From the NCBI GenBank assembly GCA_023014485.1, contig JAJOZX010001571.1, positions 137,001 through 201,000 on the forward strand: a DNA stretch of 64,000 nt. Reading direction: 5' to 3'. Within the stretch, counting starts at the first letter, position 1. Each line of letters opens with the position of its first letter. The stretch is from Bathynomus jamesi. Lineage: Eukaryota > Arthropoda > Malacostraca > Isopoda > Cirolanidae. A program made the position numbers and the translations under genes. This document shows positions 19,120 to 30,838 of this stretch, in pieces. Below the pieces are notes generated by a model. The model made no database searches, had not been told where the DNA came from, and worked only from the letters and a program-made list of their open reading frames with translations.

Positions 19120-20804
19120 TTTCTACTCGCCTTTGGCACTTTGACGTCACTGATCGGGAGTCCCTTTGGCAGTATTTCTCTGATTTTCCATGGAATGATT
19201 ACTGCTTCCTTGGCCACGGCCACTCTGAGTGTGTTGAACGCATCACATGAAGGAGGTGATTCTCTCAGGCATGATGGTGTACATTCCATATTCTATTCCT
19301 ACTACTTATGCCAAAAAAACATGGTTTAACTTTACATGTTCTGATGTTATTTGCAACAGAGAGGAGTATTTCAGAAGATACCGTCGACATCCAACACCTC
19401 TCTCATTCAGACTATATTTCTCCCGGAATCGTGCAAAATCTGTTCTTCGACTCACCAAAATTCCTTCATCCGACAAAAATGTGAATACCTATCCAATTCT
19501 AATTCTTCTCGTTCTTTTTGGCATCTAGCTAAAAACCTCTTCAACAACTTTACTTCCTCGTTTTTCCCTCTTTTTTATTCCGATAGCTCATTTGCCGTCT
19601 CTTCTCCTGACATACCTGAAGTTTTCGCTCAAACTTTCGCTTCGAACTCAACCCTGGACGATTCCAGTGCTGTTCCTCCATCTCCTCCTCCCTCTGACTT
19701 ATTATGTCTGAAATTAGAATCCCTTCCAAGCATGTTCTTTCTGTCTTATCTGGGCTCAACTCTAGGAAGGCGTATGGTGCTGACGGCGTTCCTCCTGTTG
19801 TTCTTAGGAACTATGCTTCTGTGCTGACACTTTGCCCAAGCAAATTCTTTCTTATTTATCTTTCATCTGGTACTTTTTCTTCCTGCTGGAAGTTCGCTTT
19901 CATTCAGCCTGTCGGAAATAAGAGTGACCGCTCTCAACCCTCCAACTATGGTTCAATTGCGTTGATTTCTTGCCTTTCCAAAGTTTTTTAATCCATCCTT
20001 AATAGGAAGATTCTTAAGCACTTCCCTCCACACAATCTTCTTTCATATCGTCAGTATGGGTTCTATAAGGGACGCTCTTTGACTCTCTGTCATCCTCCTT
20101 TCGGGATTTCGGTGAAACTTTTGCTGTTGCGCTAGACATATCAAACGCTTTTCATAGAGTCTGGCATAAATCTTTAATTTCGAAAATGTCGCCCTTCAGT
20201 TTCTATCCTTCTATCTGTGCCTTCATCTTTAATTTCCCTTCTAGCCGATCTAGCTGATCTAGCTGATCTATAGCTGCGGTTGTAGATGGCCAATGTTCTT
20301 CTCCTAAAGCTATCAACATTTGTTTCTCAGGGTTCTGTCCTGTCACCCACTCTTTTCCTTTTAGTAATGAATGATCTTTTAATTCGCACTTCCTATTTAA
20401 TTCATTCTTATGCCGATAATTTCACTCTTCACTTCATCTGCTTCGCAAAACGTCCCTCTCAACAGTCAATCCATGATTCGTATTGGACGGCGATGGAGTG
20501 CCTGACCTCTGATTTTTCTGCTATCAATGATTAGGGCAGAGAAAATCTTGTGGCTTTCAATACCTTAAAAACTCAATTCCTCCATCTGTCTACAGGTCGT
20601 AATCTTCCACACGACTGTCCACTTACCTTGAACAATACACAATTCAATCCTTCTCCTTCTCTTAACATTCTTGGCGTTTCCTTTTCTCGTGATCTTTCTT
20701 GGAAAGATTACATATACTCTCTTTCCAAAGCAGCTTCTAAGAGGTTACGTGTGCTGTAACGCCTCCGCGGCTTCTTCACCCTCACTCAGTTGCTGTCTCT
20801 GTAC
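19120..20804 (+). mobile_element. LINE family A, copy III, first part
   Basis: Plus-strand relic covering the endonuclease-RT linker and most of the RT. It includes FWHLAKNLFNNFTSSFFPLFYSD, VLSGLNSRKAYGADGVPPVV, KSDRSQPSNYGSIALISCLSKVF, SQGSVLSPTLFLLVMNDLL, IHSYADNFTLHF (the YADD box with N for the last D) and NTLKTQFLHLSTGRNL, then SLNILGVSFSRDLSWKDYI. Frameshifts and stops are frequent. It was used as the reference for the insertion sites in copy I. It continues after the DNA transposon. Confidence 0.82.
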
Positions 20805-20813
20805 AGGGGTCTT

Positions 20814-21048
20814 TAGCCCTGTTCAAAAATCAACTTTTTCTTATTTTCATAGGTTTCTGTACTTTTTCCCATGCTTTTTGGCCTGAAAAGGCCGAAAATC
20901 ACAACCATTTTGACATAAGTTGTTGGGAAGCATTGCCGCATGGAGCTTTAAGTTTTCTGCCTTGAAATCGGCCAAAAGCACCAGTTCCGGGGTCCCTTGA
21001 ATCATGTTTTGCACTATAACTTTTTATCTAAACAAGATAGAGCAACAA
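20814..21048 (+). repeat. Left terminal inverted repeat
   Basis: Pairs with 23919-24150 at roughly 88-90% by eye. Both contain CAACTTTTTCTTATTTTCAT, GGGAAGCATTGCCGCATGG and a GATAGAGCAACAAA-type inner end. The right copy is the complementary strand. Confidence 0.88.
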
Positions 21049-21300
21049 AATAGGCACCAAATTAAAGTGTTTTTAATCCTCTTTCTAACTTATACAATTA
21101 TGATGGTCTTGGAACAAGAAATGGCACATTGGTACATATAAAGATTTCAGAAATATCACAAAATTCGTTTTCTCACACTCAAGGCAGACAAGGCGCCTTA
21201 TTCATGACACAAATTTGAGATTAACATTTTGTCACAAGTCTAATCGATCAAGAAGTGAAAGCATTACATGATGATTAATTTCATAATGACATTTACACAG

Positions 21301-23845
21301 TCAGTTGTTGAGAGTTTGTTTCTTGAAGCTGTCAAAGCGGCGTCTGTTGAACTCCACAGCTTGAAGGAGATAGTCCCTTTGCTTGGCATCTGTTGTTATG
21401 ACATTTGCAAAGTCGCTCATCATCTTGACACCACGTTCAGCAATGTCATTCACCGCTTTCAGATTCTTAACATAGTCCAACGCTTTTCTGTAGTCCTCAT
21501 TCTGTGGCCAAGACGTGACAGGTTCCAGAAGCCACTCGGATCCAATGTTCAGTGTGTCCAGCAGGAAATGTGATTCTGGGCCAATGAGATCAACCAGGGT
21601 GGTCTTAGCTGTGACTCTCTGGAATAGAGGCTTTCCTGTTCTGAAGCTGTCTGGCTTCTCAGTGGCATGTAACTGGGCAGCAATGTCGTGCTTCAATGTG
21701 TCACTCAATCTACTGCTGAACAGGGCAAATGGCACGACTTCCTGCGTCAGGTACCATTTGTGGTTTTCCATCTTATTAAGTACTGCATCAGCAAGCTCTG
21801 GGTCAGTTTTCTTGTACTTCAACATGTCCTGGATTAGACTTAGATCATTCACGGGAGCATCTGCAGCAGACATTGACATCATCCATACAGGAGTGTAGAA
21901 CAGCGCAAGGAAGGTGTTGAGTCCTTCCAGCTTTGATACAGTGTCTTCGTCGTACTCAAGTTGATCTGCAAACATCAGCATTTTCATGGAGTACAGGTTT
22001 CTGGCCATCCATCTGGCCTGATGAATGGCGCCTGGTCGACTCCAGTGAATACCTCGAGGAGGCGTTCCTCCAAGAACAATGACTGTCAGTTCAGCCATTT
22101 CCCTGTAGTCGGCTCTTGGAAGCCTTTCTGCTGTTAGAATGTCTTGGAGTATTTCTTCACTGTTCTTCTTCTTTTCCTTCAGCCATTTGCTGTTGATAGC
22201 CAGCATCTTTGGGTTTTCCTTGGACAAGTCCGTCCAAACATCCTTCAGATGCTCAAACCAGGGATTATCTGGCCCCTCCACCTTCCCAAACAGCTTCTCC
22301 CAAACTGCTCCTACTAGGATTTCCAGGATGTGATGTCGACAGGCCAGATAAAACACCTTTTGTTCAGCATTTTCTCTAGCAGTTTGGCAGCTCCTCTGTG
22401 AACTCCACTGTTACTGGATGTAGTGTCAAAAACAAGGGCAGTAACATTATCCGTAAGTTCCCATGTCTCCAGTAAATCCATTGAAGGCTCAGCCTGAGCT
22501 GTGCCAGAAGAATTGTCGATGACAGGTACTCCCAATAACTTTCCTTCAGTGTATGAAGGTGGACCAGACACTAGCACAGCTAAAGTCTCTGAGGTACTTC
22601 CAGGTTCACTGCCCAAGACATCTTTGAGCAACTTTCCATCCCAGTGTAAGGCAGCGTACTGTGGGGGGTTTTCACAAAACTTGGACATGTGACTCTGGCT
22701 GATATTATACCTGGACAGCATTCTGTTGCGACGTGTTGTTGAGGTTGAGATGACGAAGTTATCCAGATCAGCCCCTCCAGCTTTCAAGGTGGCAGAAACC
22801 ATGGCAGTAACTTGATTGTCTGATAAACCAAGACGATCAGCTGTATTGCAGATGACATCACATTCCATGACCTTCCTTGGAAACGTCAAAGTCACACTAG
22901 TCACAGTGTCTTGATGGTGAGAACATCCAGGACGAGGCTGATGGTAATCCATGTCCTCTGTGTTAGCATCGTTGTCAGTTGAGTCACCCCGGGTAATGTC
23001 ATCCACATGAACAACTGCCTTGTTCTGCTGCAGCTGTAAAATAGTACAACATGTTAAGACAGTAATTGTTAAGTACATGCTAAATATCGCAATGGAGTAA
23101 AACTTAAAACTTTTTGTAACGTTCAAAGTAATTAGTTTTACCTTGTTCTTGTCTATGCTGCAGTCTTTCATTCCTCGCTGCTTGCTGCAGGGATCTTGTC
23201 TCAAAAATCTTGTCATGACCAGACATATGATCTTTCCTCTCAGTCTTTTGGTCTTCGTAGAACCTGATATCCTCATCTTTCTTCTCTCTGGATAACAGTC
23301 TGTTGTTCTGTATTTCCTGGATTGCATCTGGAGCTCCTATATCGAACAGGCTGTCTAATTCCAGCACAAATGCTCCTCTTTTTCCTCCAGGGTTACTTGC
23401 TCTTCCTTTGCTTTTCACCAGAGCACGATGTTTCTCATGTAGTTTCATGAAGAGCTTCATTGCGTTGTACTTGGTCATTGTCTTGATCCTAGCTATCTGC
23501 CAGAATGGGATGATAGATTCAACTGTTTCATATGCAAGGTCTTGAACCATGGGCCTCCCTGCATTTTCCGGTAAATTCTGAAGATTAAGGAAATACTGGA
23601 ACGCCTGTCTGTTGGTGGGAAGCTGGGAACCACTGATAAAAGCTGAAGGGTATCCAACCAGGAAAGTTTCAGTGAGAGATCTGGTAGATGGCCCAGTTGA
23701 CACCTGCCTGTGGACAGTACGTGGAGGTTCTGAGATATCAACTGTGCGCCCACGGAGCTCCCTCAGCTCCTTGCTTAATGCCATTGTGAAGTTGTAACTT
23801 GTAGATGGTTTTCTAGATTCTGATTGAGTTTCTGTTGTTTCCTGA
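21301..23845 (-). pseudogene. Transposase of the DTTxSN / CRHH family
   Basis: Three frames together give one protein. Part 1 (23845-23140) starts at MALSKELRELRG or at an upstream splice acceptor (TTTTTCAG, 23846) and ends in a charged helical region. A likely intron (GTAAAA at 23140 to TTTTACAG at 23034) leads to part 2: LHWDGKLL, VSGPPSYTEGKLLGVPV, LVFDTTSSNSGVHRGA. After a one-base frameshift near 22350, part 3 continues LACRHHILEILVG, GGTPPRGIHWSRPGAIHQARW and NDIAERGVKMMSDF. Candidate catalytic residues are the D of FDTTSSN and the E of AERGVK, with CRHH between. I know this family as unnamed proteins in arthropods and cnidarians. Confidence 0.75.
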
Positions 23846-23918
23846 AAAATGATAGATAATTATTATTATTATTATTATTATTTATTAATTTTATGCTCTT
23901 TCATTTAATACCTAATTT

Positions 23919-24150
23919 GTTGCTCTATCTTGTTTAGATCAAAAGTTAAAGGGCAAAACATTATTCAAGGGACCCCGGAAGTGGCGCTTTGGCCGATTTC
24001 AAGGCAGAAAAATTAAAGCTCCATGCGGCAATGCTTCCCAACATCCTAGGTCAAAATAGTTGTGATTTTCGGCTTTTTCAGGTCAAAAAGCATGGGAAAA
24101 TGTACAGAAACCTATGAAAATAAGAAAAAGTTGATTTTTGAACAGGCCTA
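23919..24150 (-). repeat. Right terminal inverted repeat
   Basis: Complement of the left repeat, ending …GAACAGGCCTA before the 9-bp duplication AGGGGTCTT. Confidence 0.88.
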
Positions 24151-24159
24151 AGGGGTCTT

Positions 24160-24800
<641 letters not shown>

Positions 24801-24839
24801 TTTTTTTTTTTCTTTCCAAGTTTCCTTGCAAGTTCCAGA

Positions 24840-26095
24840 AATTTTGTACACAAGTAGTTACATACCTTTTTTACAAGTTTTTATTTTTCCACATAGTCTC
24901 CATCCTTTTCTACGGCTTTCCTCCACCTCGAAACAAGGGCCTTTATTCCTTGCTGGTAAAAGTCCGCTGGGTTCCGCTGAAGCAACCTCTTAACCTCGTC
25001 AACAACCTCATCGTCACTCTGAAACTTTCCTCCACGAATAGCATCCTTCATTGGCCCAAACAAATGGAAGTCTGAAGGTGCCAGATGAAGGGTGGGGTAA
25101 CACAGTCAAGCGCATTTTTTGTGATGGCCTCTCTTGTTTGAAAACTGTTGTGTGGTCTTGCGTTATCGTGCAAAAGAAGGATGTCTTCCAATTTTCTCTC
25201 AGGTCGAACTCGCTTTATACGTCTCTGGACTCTCTGTAGGGTAACAATATGTGCCTCCGAATTGATTGTTTGTCCTTTCTTCATAACGTTCACCAGAATC
25301 ACCCCTTTTATGTCCCAGAAGATGGTGGCCATAACCTTTCTTGCAGAGGGAGCCATTTTGAACTTTTTTTTGCGTGGGGAATCTGCGTGATGCCACGCCA
25401 TGGATTGGCGGTTTGTTTCAGGTTCAAAGTGGTGTACCCAAGTCTCATTCCCAGTCATAATTCATGAAAGGAAGTCATCCCCTTCAGTCTCGTACTGAAC
25501 CAACGACTCGGAAGCAATTTCTTTTCTTTGGGCTTTGTGATCTTCAGTCAGTTCGCAAGGAACACACTTTTGAGTATCCCAGTTGCTGAATTATCGTACT
25601 CACACTTCCTTCACTAATTCGTAGCTCCAGTGATAGCTCCTTGTATGTGACGCGCCGATTTGATCGAAAGGTGCTGTTAGCACGTTGCACAGTGTGAGAT
25701 GTCACAACTGATGCCGGGCGACCGCTGCGTGGCTCATCATCGAGGCTGGCTCTCCCTCTCTCCGAGGGACCAGCGTCCAACTGTGCTTCGATCAACAACA
25801 GCATCTCCGTAAACGTTTTGTAGACGTTTGTGAATATTTCCAACTGTTTCCTTCTCTGCGATTATGAACTCGATAACGGCTCTCTGTTTACGAGGCACAT
25901 CACTGTCAGACGCCATTTTCGAAACTGCGTTAACCATCGGTTTTATAGAAGGGCGTTTAAAAGCAATTTTATACAAGGAAGGGAGGTTCAAACTGCAAAA
26001 ATCCGGTTATGTGAAGCGCAGAAAGTTGAAACTTACGTCCCAAAAGACATTTCAGCCCCATGGCCTATTATTTAGCTAAGAAAAAAGGGTGGGGC
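24840..26095 (-). mobile_element. Mariner element (DD34D type), decayed
   Basis: The minus-strand mariner spans about 1.25 kb. The outer ends were not resolved: the right side shows AAGGGTGGGGCAAAATATATT near 26090, without a clear partner at the left. The transposase is nearly full length with several frameshifts. Confidence 0.8.
24881..25916 (-). pseudogene. Mariner transposase
   Basis: Starts at 25916 with MASDSDVPRKQRAVIEFIIAEK. IHKRLQNVYGD and DRSTVGRW (HTH region) follow. PRSGRPASVV is the linker and ELRISEGSVSTIIQQLGYSKVC the second HTH. The catalytic part reads TGNETWVHHFEPET (first acidic residue altered: GNE where GDE is usual), KKFKMAPSARKVMATIFWD, LLLHDNARPHNS (second aspartate) and a disrupted PPYSPDLAPSD. 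The C-terminus is MKDAIRGGKF…GIKALVSRWRK. Stops and frameshifts are spread throughout. Confidence 0.85.
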
Positions 26096-26184
26096 AAAAT
26101 ATATTGAGTGCCCCTAGTATATGTACAAATGAAGTGAGTTTTCTACAAACAATTCCCGCCTTAGAAAAACTCTGTCGCAAGCTT

Positions 26185-26345
26185 TACAGTGACATACGAT
26201 CCCATCAAGCTTTGGGGACTAATGCATTCTCTGAGTCGGTGGGTCCTGTGAGCCGATACTGACAGTGTGATGTTTACAGAGAAGGACGGAGAATATATGC
26301 CTCCTATTGGCGAATTCTTCGGTGAACTCAAAACCTTGTGGTTTA
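26185..26345 (+). pseudogene. Scrap of Polinton DNA polymerase B
   Basis: The plus frame reads IKLWGLMHSLSRWVL-(stop)-ADTDSVMFTEKDGEYMPPIGEFFGEL. It aligns residue by residue with the polymerase C motif of the Polinton at 48400-48530 (YADTDSVIFTARSGEYMPAIGEFLGEQ). The tyrosine before ADTDS is replaced by a stop. No other Polinton gene is near, so this is a remnant of a second, related insertion. Confidence 0.8.
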
Positions 26346-26713
26346 CATGTGGTTTCTGGAAACCGTTAGATTGTTAACTTCACCTCGCTCAAAAATCTGG
26401 TGAGTTTGGAAGAACCAGGAGTTAATAGTGGTGCTAATGACGATGATGATGGTGTACAGTAGTTGGGGCTGACGGTGGTGCAGCGCATCCTCAGCTGATT
26501 GCTGGGACTCACAACGTCAGCGCAGAGAAAGCAGGAGTTTTGAAGGAAGATAGAGGGACTAAGGTTTTTCAAAATGCATACCAAAACGATTTTAATTACC
26601 CGTATTTACGACATCGTGCTCTGTGGTTTCCGTGAGGTATGAACAAGTGGTGTACATATTTTGATTTATAACTTAATATTTATAACTTAATATTTATAAC
26701 TTAATATGGAGAA
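26346..26713. other. No gene; short 17-bp tandem repeat
   Basis: No coding signal. TTATAACTTAATATT-type units repeat three times at about 26662-26707. Confidence 0.5.
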
Positions 26714-26721
26714 ACATAATT

Positions 26722-27096
26722 GGTGCTACTGTAGTATGCGGTCTACCTACGATTCGGCGGTCTACCTTTTAATTATAGCTTCTTATCTTCTTATTATTTT
26801 ATTATTAGGTTAATTGTACGCCCATGACGATTGGTTAGGTTAAGTCGTGATATTTTCGTTAAAACTAACAAAAATATCACGACTTAACCTAACCAATCAT
26901 CAAGGGCGTACTGTAGTATGCGGTCTACCGTTAAGTATGCGGTAGTAGTATGTTTAACTTCTTTAATAATTCCTTAATTGTGTAAATTAAATTATAATTC
27001 CTTTCAATTCATTTTCAATTCCTTTTAAATATTTTGAACGGTAGACCGCATACTACAGTAGAAACTTAACGGTAGACCGCATACTACAGTAGCACC
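26722..27096. mobile_element. Foldback element, copy 1 (8-bp target duplication)
   Basis: The 375-bp element starts GGTGCTACTGTAGTATGCGG and ends with the complement …CATACTACAGTAGCACC. It lies between perfect ACATAATT duplications (26714-26721 and 27097-27104). The inner core is a hairpin around GATTGGTTAGGTTAAGTCG. The right arm carries two copies of the 31-bp unit with TAGTATGCGGTCTACCG. There is no ORF. It is a non-autonomous DNA element of foldback type. Confidence 0.92.
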
Positions 27097-27104
27097 ACAT
27101 AATT

Positions 27105-27849
27105 TTATGAGAAAAAACACAAAAAACTTTGGTAAATATGCATAGCATGGATTAAATGAGCTAGAGTTGCATTTCTGCACTTTTTTTTGGTTGTCTGGGT
27201 GCACGTGACGAGTGAGGGCATGGTCTGGAAAATCTGATTTATGTTTTTAAGACTTGTTTTCATATGTACAAATTTTTGTGACGATACCAAGTTGCTGTCC
27301 GATCGGCACAAGCGTATTATTAGTTAGCTTATACAGCGGTGCTATTTACGATTTTTGTGTGCATGGCATAATTTTAGAGCTAGCTTATACATTCTCCTCC
27401 TTCCTATAAGATTTTCTTGGCTACTTTTCCAGTCAAGGTATTTTTTCAACCTTTTTCCGTAGCAGCGGAGGGTGTTGAGGCTCTATGCTTTTCTATCCAG
27501 TTTTTTACTACTAGAATAGTTGAAAAATGAAAAGTTTAATAACAGGAACCTTCCCGAGTGGACAGAAAGGTCTTTGAGGCTTCCTTTTGTCCTTGTAACT
27601 ATATATATGTCTATCCCCCTCTCTGGTTTCAGGTCTGGGATTAATTTGTAGATACATGCATTTTCATCGTTTATTATTCTTCATAAAATTATATAATAAA
27701 ATATAAAATGGATGAAAACTGTTTTGAATTTCCTAATTTTTTTAATGCACAAATGGCTTGCTTTAAAGGGGGAGTATATTTGCGTTTCATTAAAAGAAAA
27801 ACTAATACTAACAATCTAACACAGTGACGCACAAATAAACTATATATAT
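27105..27849. other. No feature recognised
   Basis: AT-rich DNA with no convincing frame, repeat or RNA gene. The 68-aa minus-strand ORF at 27105-27311 has no recognisable motif. Confidence 0.5.
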
Positions 27850-28321
27850 TAGTGGTGGACCGGATGTCAGTTTTTCAACATCTGCGGATGTGGATGCGGA
27901 TGCGGATATTTAGTTAATCTATCAATATAATATAGAATTATGAATATATGACATAATTTTTCAAATTTCGTGGTATTACTATTATGGCAGGCAATGCATA
28001 AGAATTAAAATTATTAATGTTTTCATTATGATAAAAATAACTTTCTCAAGAGTTTCAGCCACAGAAAATTTAATGAGACAAGTTTCATTCAATTTTCTGT
28101 GTTACCAGGTATTTATATTTTGAGGTTTATATATTTGTTTGGTCATTAATAATTAATACTTTACACGAAATGTGCATGACTGGGCCTTATAAGCTACTTT
28201 ATAAGCTAATTTAATTGTAAATTGCACATTTATTAGAGGTAATATCCGCATAACATCCGCAGTCAGAAGTGCGGATGCGGATGTTAAAATGATGCGGATG
28301 CGGATATCCGGTCCACCACTA
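27850..28321. mobile_element. hAT-like MITE
   Basis: The ends TAGTGGTGGACCGGATGTC and …GATATCCGGTCCACCACTA are inverted repeats starting TAGTGGTG, a form common in hAT elements. The flanks offer an ATATATAT 8-bp duplication, but the AT-rich context makes that weak. Subterminal GCGGATGCGGAT repeats occur at both ends in inverted orientation. The 472 bp hold no ORF. Confidence 0.75.
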
Positions 28322-28339
28322 ATATATATATATATGAAA

Positions 28340-28720
28340 TGAAATAAAAATGAAAAATGAAAAAGTTTATTGGCAGACTATAGTCCATATGACAAATATT
28401 ATTAATACAATGACAGTTCATATACTAAGGATAGAAATATATATAATTGATTAGAAATAATAGTGTAATGTCGAAGTTAAATGGAGCTACAGACAGACGT
28501 TTTCGTCCCAAGAATTCCATAGCTTAGAGGATAAATGACAGGACTCATGGATAGCTTGGATAATCGGGTTGGTTGATTTGATTTTGTTAATTCTTTGCAT
28601 TCGACTGTATTGAGCACGTCTTGTTACCTCCAGGAAGCTCGGGACATTGCGGGTAGCAAACATTTGCGAAGCTGAGCATCTCGGGGGTAATTTATGTGAG
28701 TCTAAAAGACCTGTTATACA
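28340..28720 (-). mobile_element. Probable 3' end of an unidentified LINE
   Basis: The minus strand reads FLEVTRRAQYSRMQRINKI, then IIQAIHESCHLSSKLWNSWDENVCL followed by a stop near 28490. A 3' UTR follows with AATAAA near 28367. It looks like a retrotransposon C-terminus with a polyadenylation signal, but I cannot assign a clade. Confidence 0.35.
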
Positions 28721-28763
28721 TCAAATTTAGGGTTCTGCCAGAAACTTTTTTATAATTTTTTTA

Positions 28764-28822
28764 TAATATACTGTGTGTGTGTGTATATATATATATATAG
28801 AGAGATTATATATATAATGTGC

Positions 28823-28856
<34 letters not shown>
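28764..28856. repeat. (TG)n/(TA)n microsatellite
   Basis: Alternating TG and TA runs, next to the 3' tail of the 5S-derived SINE. Confidence 0.9.
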
Positions 28857-28857
<1 letters not shown>

Positions 28858-29095
28858 GTAATGATTGCTTTCTTTAACCTCGTTCGCAACATCTAAGGTC
28901 ATATGAGGAGGGGACCTACAGCTTTAAGTAGGATCCGTTCCATAGTCTGGACGCAGCGCATGGTTTCCCATCCAACTATGATACTAGCCGACCCAGTGTC
29001 GCTTAACTTCACTGATCAACGGGAAGAGGTGTTACGATATTGACGTAGCTCCGTGTGTGTGTTCTTGGCTACGGCACTACGACACTCTTTAAGAT
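28857..29095 (-). mobile_element. 5S rRNA-derived SINE (SINE3 type)
   Basis: The minus strand from about 29045 reads ACACCTCTTCCCGTTGATCAG, GTGAAGTTAAGCGACACTGGG, GGCTAGTA and TTGGATGGGAAACC. In order these match the 5S rRNA internal promoter: box A (AGTTAAGC), intermediate element (GGTTAGTA) and box C (TTGGATGGGTGACC). A real 5S gene is unlikely because insertions separate the boxes and the 3' third is unrelated. The 3' part (GGACCTACAG region, complement) and a microsatellite tail fit a SINE. Confidence 0.72.
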
Positions 29096-29303
29096 ACACA
29101 CAGAGCTCATCGCGACACGAACGTGCAGTTAACGACATTATCGTTGTAACCATACTTTCAGATTTATTTCTTTATTATAAATCATTAAGTAACATGAAAA
29201 AGGGGTATATAATGGAGACTAGGTTAAGATAGATTAGGTTAAATGAAAATGTGAAAATTTCGCGGTTTTGTAACGTTGCCATGTGTTAGCGAACGCGAAT
29301 ATG

Positions 29304-30489
29304 GGTGCTACTGTAGTATGCGGTCTACCTACGATTCGGCGGTCTACCTTTTAATTATAGCTTCTTATCTTATTATTTTATTATTAGGTTAATTGTACGC
29401 CCTTGACGATTGGTTAGGTTAAGTCGTGATATTTTCGTTAAAACTAACGAAAATATCACGACTTAACCTAACCAATCATCAAGGGCGTACTGTAGTATGC
29501 GGTCTACCGTTAAGTATGCGGTAGTAGTATGTTTAACTTCTTTAATAATTCCTTAATTGTGTAAATTAAATTATAATTCTTTTCAATTCATTTTCAATTC
29601 CTTTTAAATATTTTGAACGGTAGACCGCATACTACAGTAGAAACTTAACGGTAGACCGCATACTACAGTAGCACCGAATTATCTGTAGCATTAATCGTTA
29701 TATGTGGAATTATCTTTCGAATTATTCGTTATATGTAGAATTATCTTTCGAATTATTCGTTATATGTAGAATTATCGGTGCTACTGTAGTATGCGGTCTA
29801 CCGTTAAGTTTCTACTGTAGTATGCGGTCTACCGTTAAGTTTCTACTGTAGTATGCGGTCTACCGTTAAGTTTCTACTGTAGTATGCGGTCTACCGTTAA
29901 GTTTCTACTGTAGTATGCGGTCTACCGTTAAGTTTCTACTGTAGTATGCGGTCTACCGTTAAGTTTCTACTGTAGTATGCGGTCTACCGTTAAGTTTCTA
30001 CTGTAGTATGCGGTCTACCGTTCAAAATATTTAAAAGGAATTGAAAATGAATTGAAAGGAATTATAATTTAATTTACACAATTAAGGAATTATTAAAGAA
30101 GTTAAACATACTACTACCGCATACTTAACGGTAGACCGCATACTACAGTACGCCCTTGACGATTGGTTAGGTTAAGTCGTGATATTTTCGTTAAAACTAA
30201 CAAAATATCACGACTTAACCTAACCAATCATCAAGGGCGTACTGTAGTATGCGGTCTACCGTTAAGTATGCGGTAGTAGTATGTTTAACTTCTTTAATAA
30301 TTCCTTAATTGTGTAAATTAAATTATAATTCCTTTCAATTCATTTTCAATTCCTTTTAAATATTTTGAACGGTAGACCGCATACTACAGTAGAAACTTAA
30401 CGGTAGACCGCATACTACAGTAGAAACTTAACGGTAGACCGCATACTACAGTAGAAACTTAACGGTAGACCGCATACTACAGTAGCACC
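29304..30489. mobile_element. Composite foldback element (copies 2 and 3)
   Basis: Two foldback units (29304-29676 and 29777-30489) share ends GGTGCTAC…GTAGCACC with copy 1. Immediate flanks are CGAATATG before the first and CGAATAGG after the second, while GAATTATC lies between them on both inner sides. The outer pair fits one insertion with a 7/8 matching duplication. The 100-bp spacer holds 31-33 bp repeats with GAATTATCTTTCGAATTATTCG. Copy 3 is a palindrome with arms of about 350 bp centred near 30190. Confidence 0.88.
29781..30028. repeat. 31-bp tandem repeat, eight units
   Basis: CTACTGTAGTATGCGGTCTA followed by CCGTTAAGTTT repeats every 31 bases, eight times with no visible differences. 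Four inverted units close the other arm (30371-30489), so the two arms differ in copy number. Confidence 0.95.
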
Positions 30490-30788
30490 CGAATAGGTGT
30501 ATCTATCAGTTCAAAAGAAACTAAAAAGAATTCAATTTGTGTCAAGTCAATTTACATTCAAACTGAATATGTTCTGTGAACGCACTTTTCAAAAAATGTT
30601 CTTCAACCATGGCATTTCCTGATAAAGAAAAAGAAATCGTCCATTAATTACCCCGTGTAAAACGTTTGATTTTATGTACCAGGTGTTCAAAAATAAATTA
30701 TACAGTGCTTTACAAGTTTCAATATTATATTTATTTATTTATTATGGTAGTTTATTATTCGATAAATCATAGTGTAATAACCAAATGA

Positions 30789-30838
<50 letters not shown>

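Larger units (their letters stand above)
20814..24150 (-). mobile_element. DNA transposon with long TIRs and 9-bp target duplication
   Basis: The 3.34-kb element is bounded by AGGGGTCTT on both sides (20805-20813 and 24151-24159). The empty site is seen in LINE A copy I near 7215. Terminal inverted repeats of about 235 bp begin TAG(C/G)CCTGTTCAAAAATC. A transposase gene lies on the minus strand. The long TIRs and 9-bp duplication recall Mutator-like elements; the CxxH motif and acidic residues of the protein would fit a MULE or hAT relative. The superfamily is my inference. Confidence 0.88.

Noticed and set aside
22314..23327. A separate host gene encoded by the 337-aa minus ORF
   Set aside because: Its first 100 codons are an out-of-frame read of the preceding exon and a likely intron; the rest is the middle of the transposon's transposase.
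28857..29045. A genuine 5S rRNA gene
   Set aside because: Only the internal-promoter region matches; spacing is disturbed and the 3' third is unrelated.
29304..30489. CRISPR-like array (31-bp direct repeats)
   Set aside because: The units are contiguous without spacers, occur in inverted arms, and the DNA is eukaryotic; it is a foldback element.
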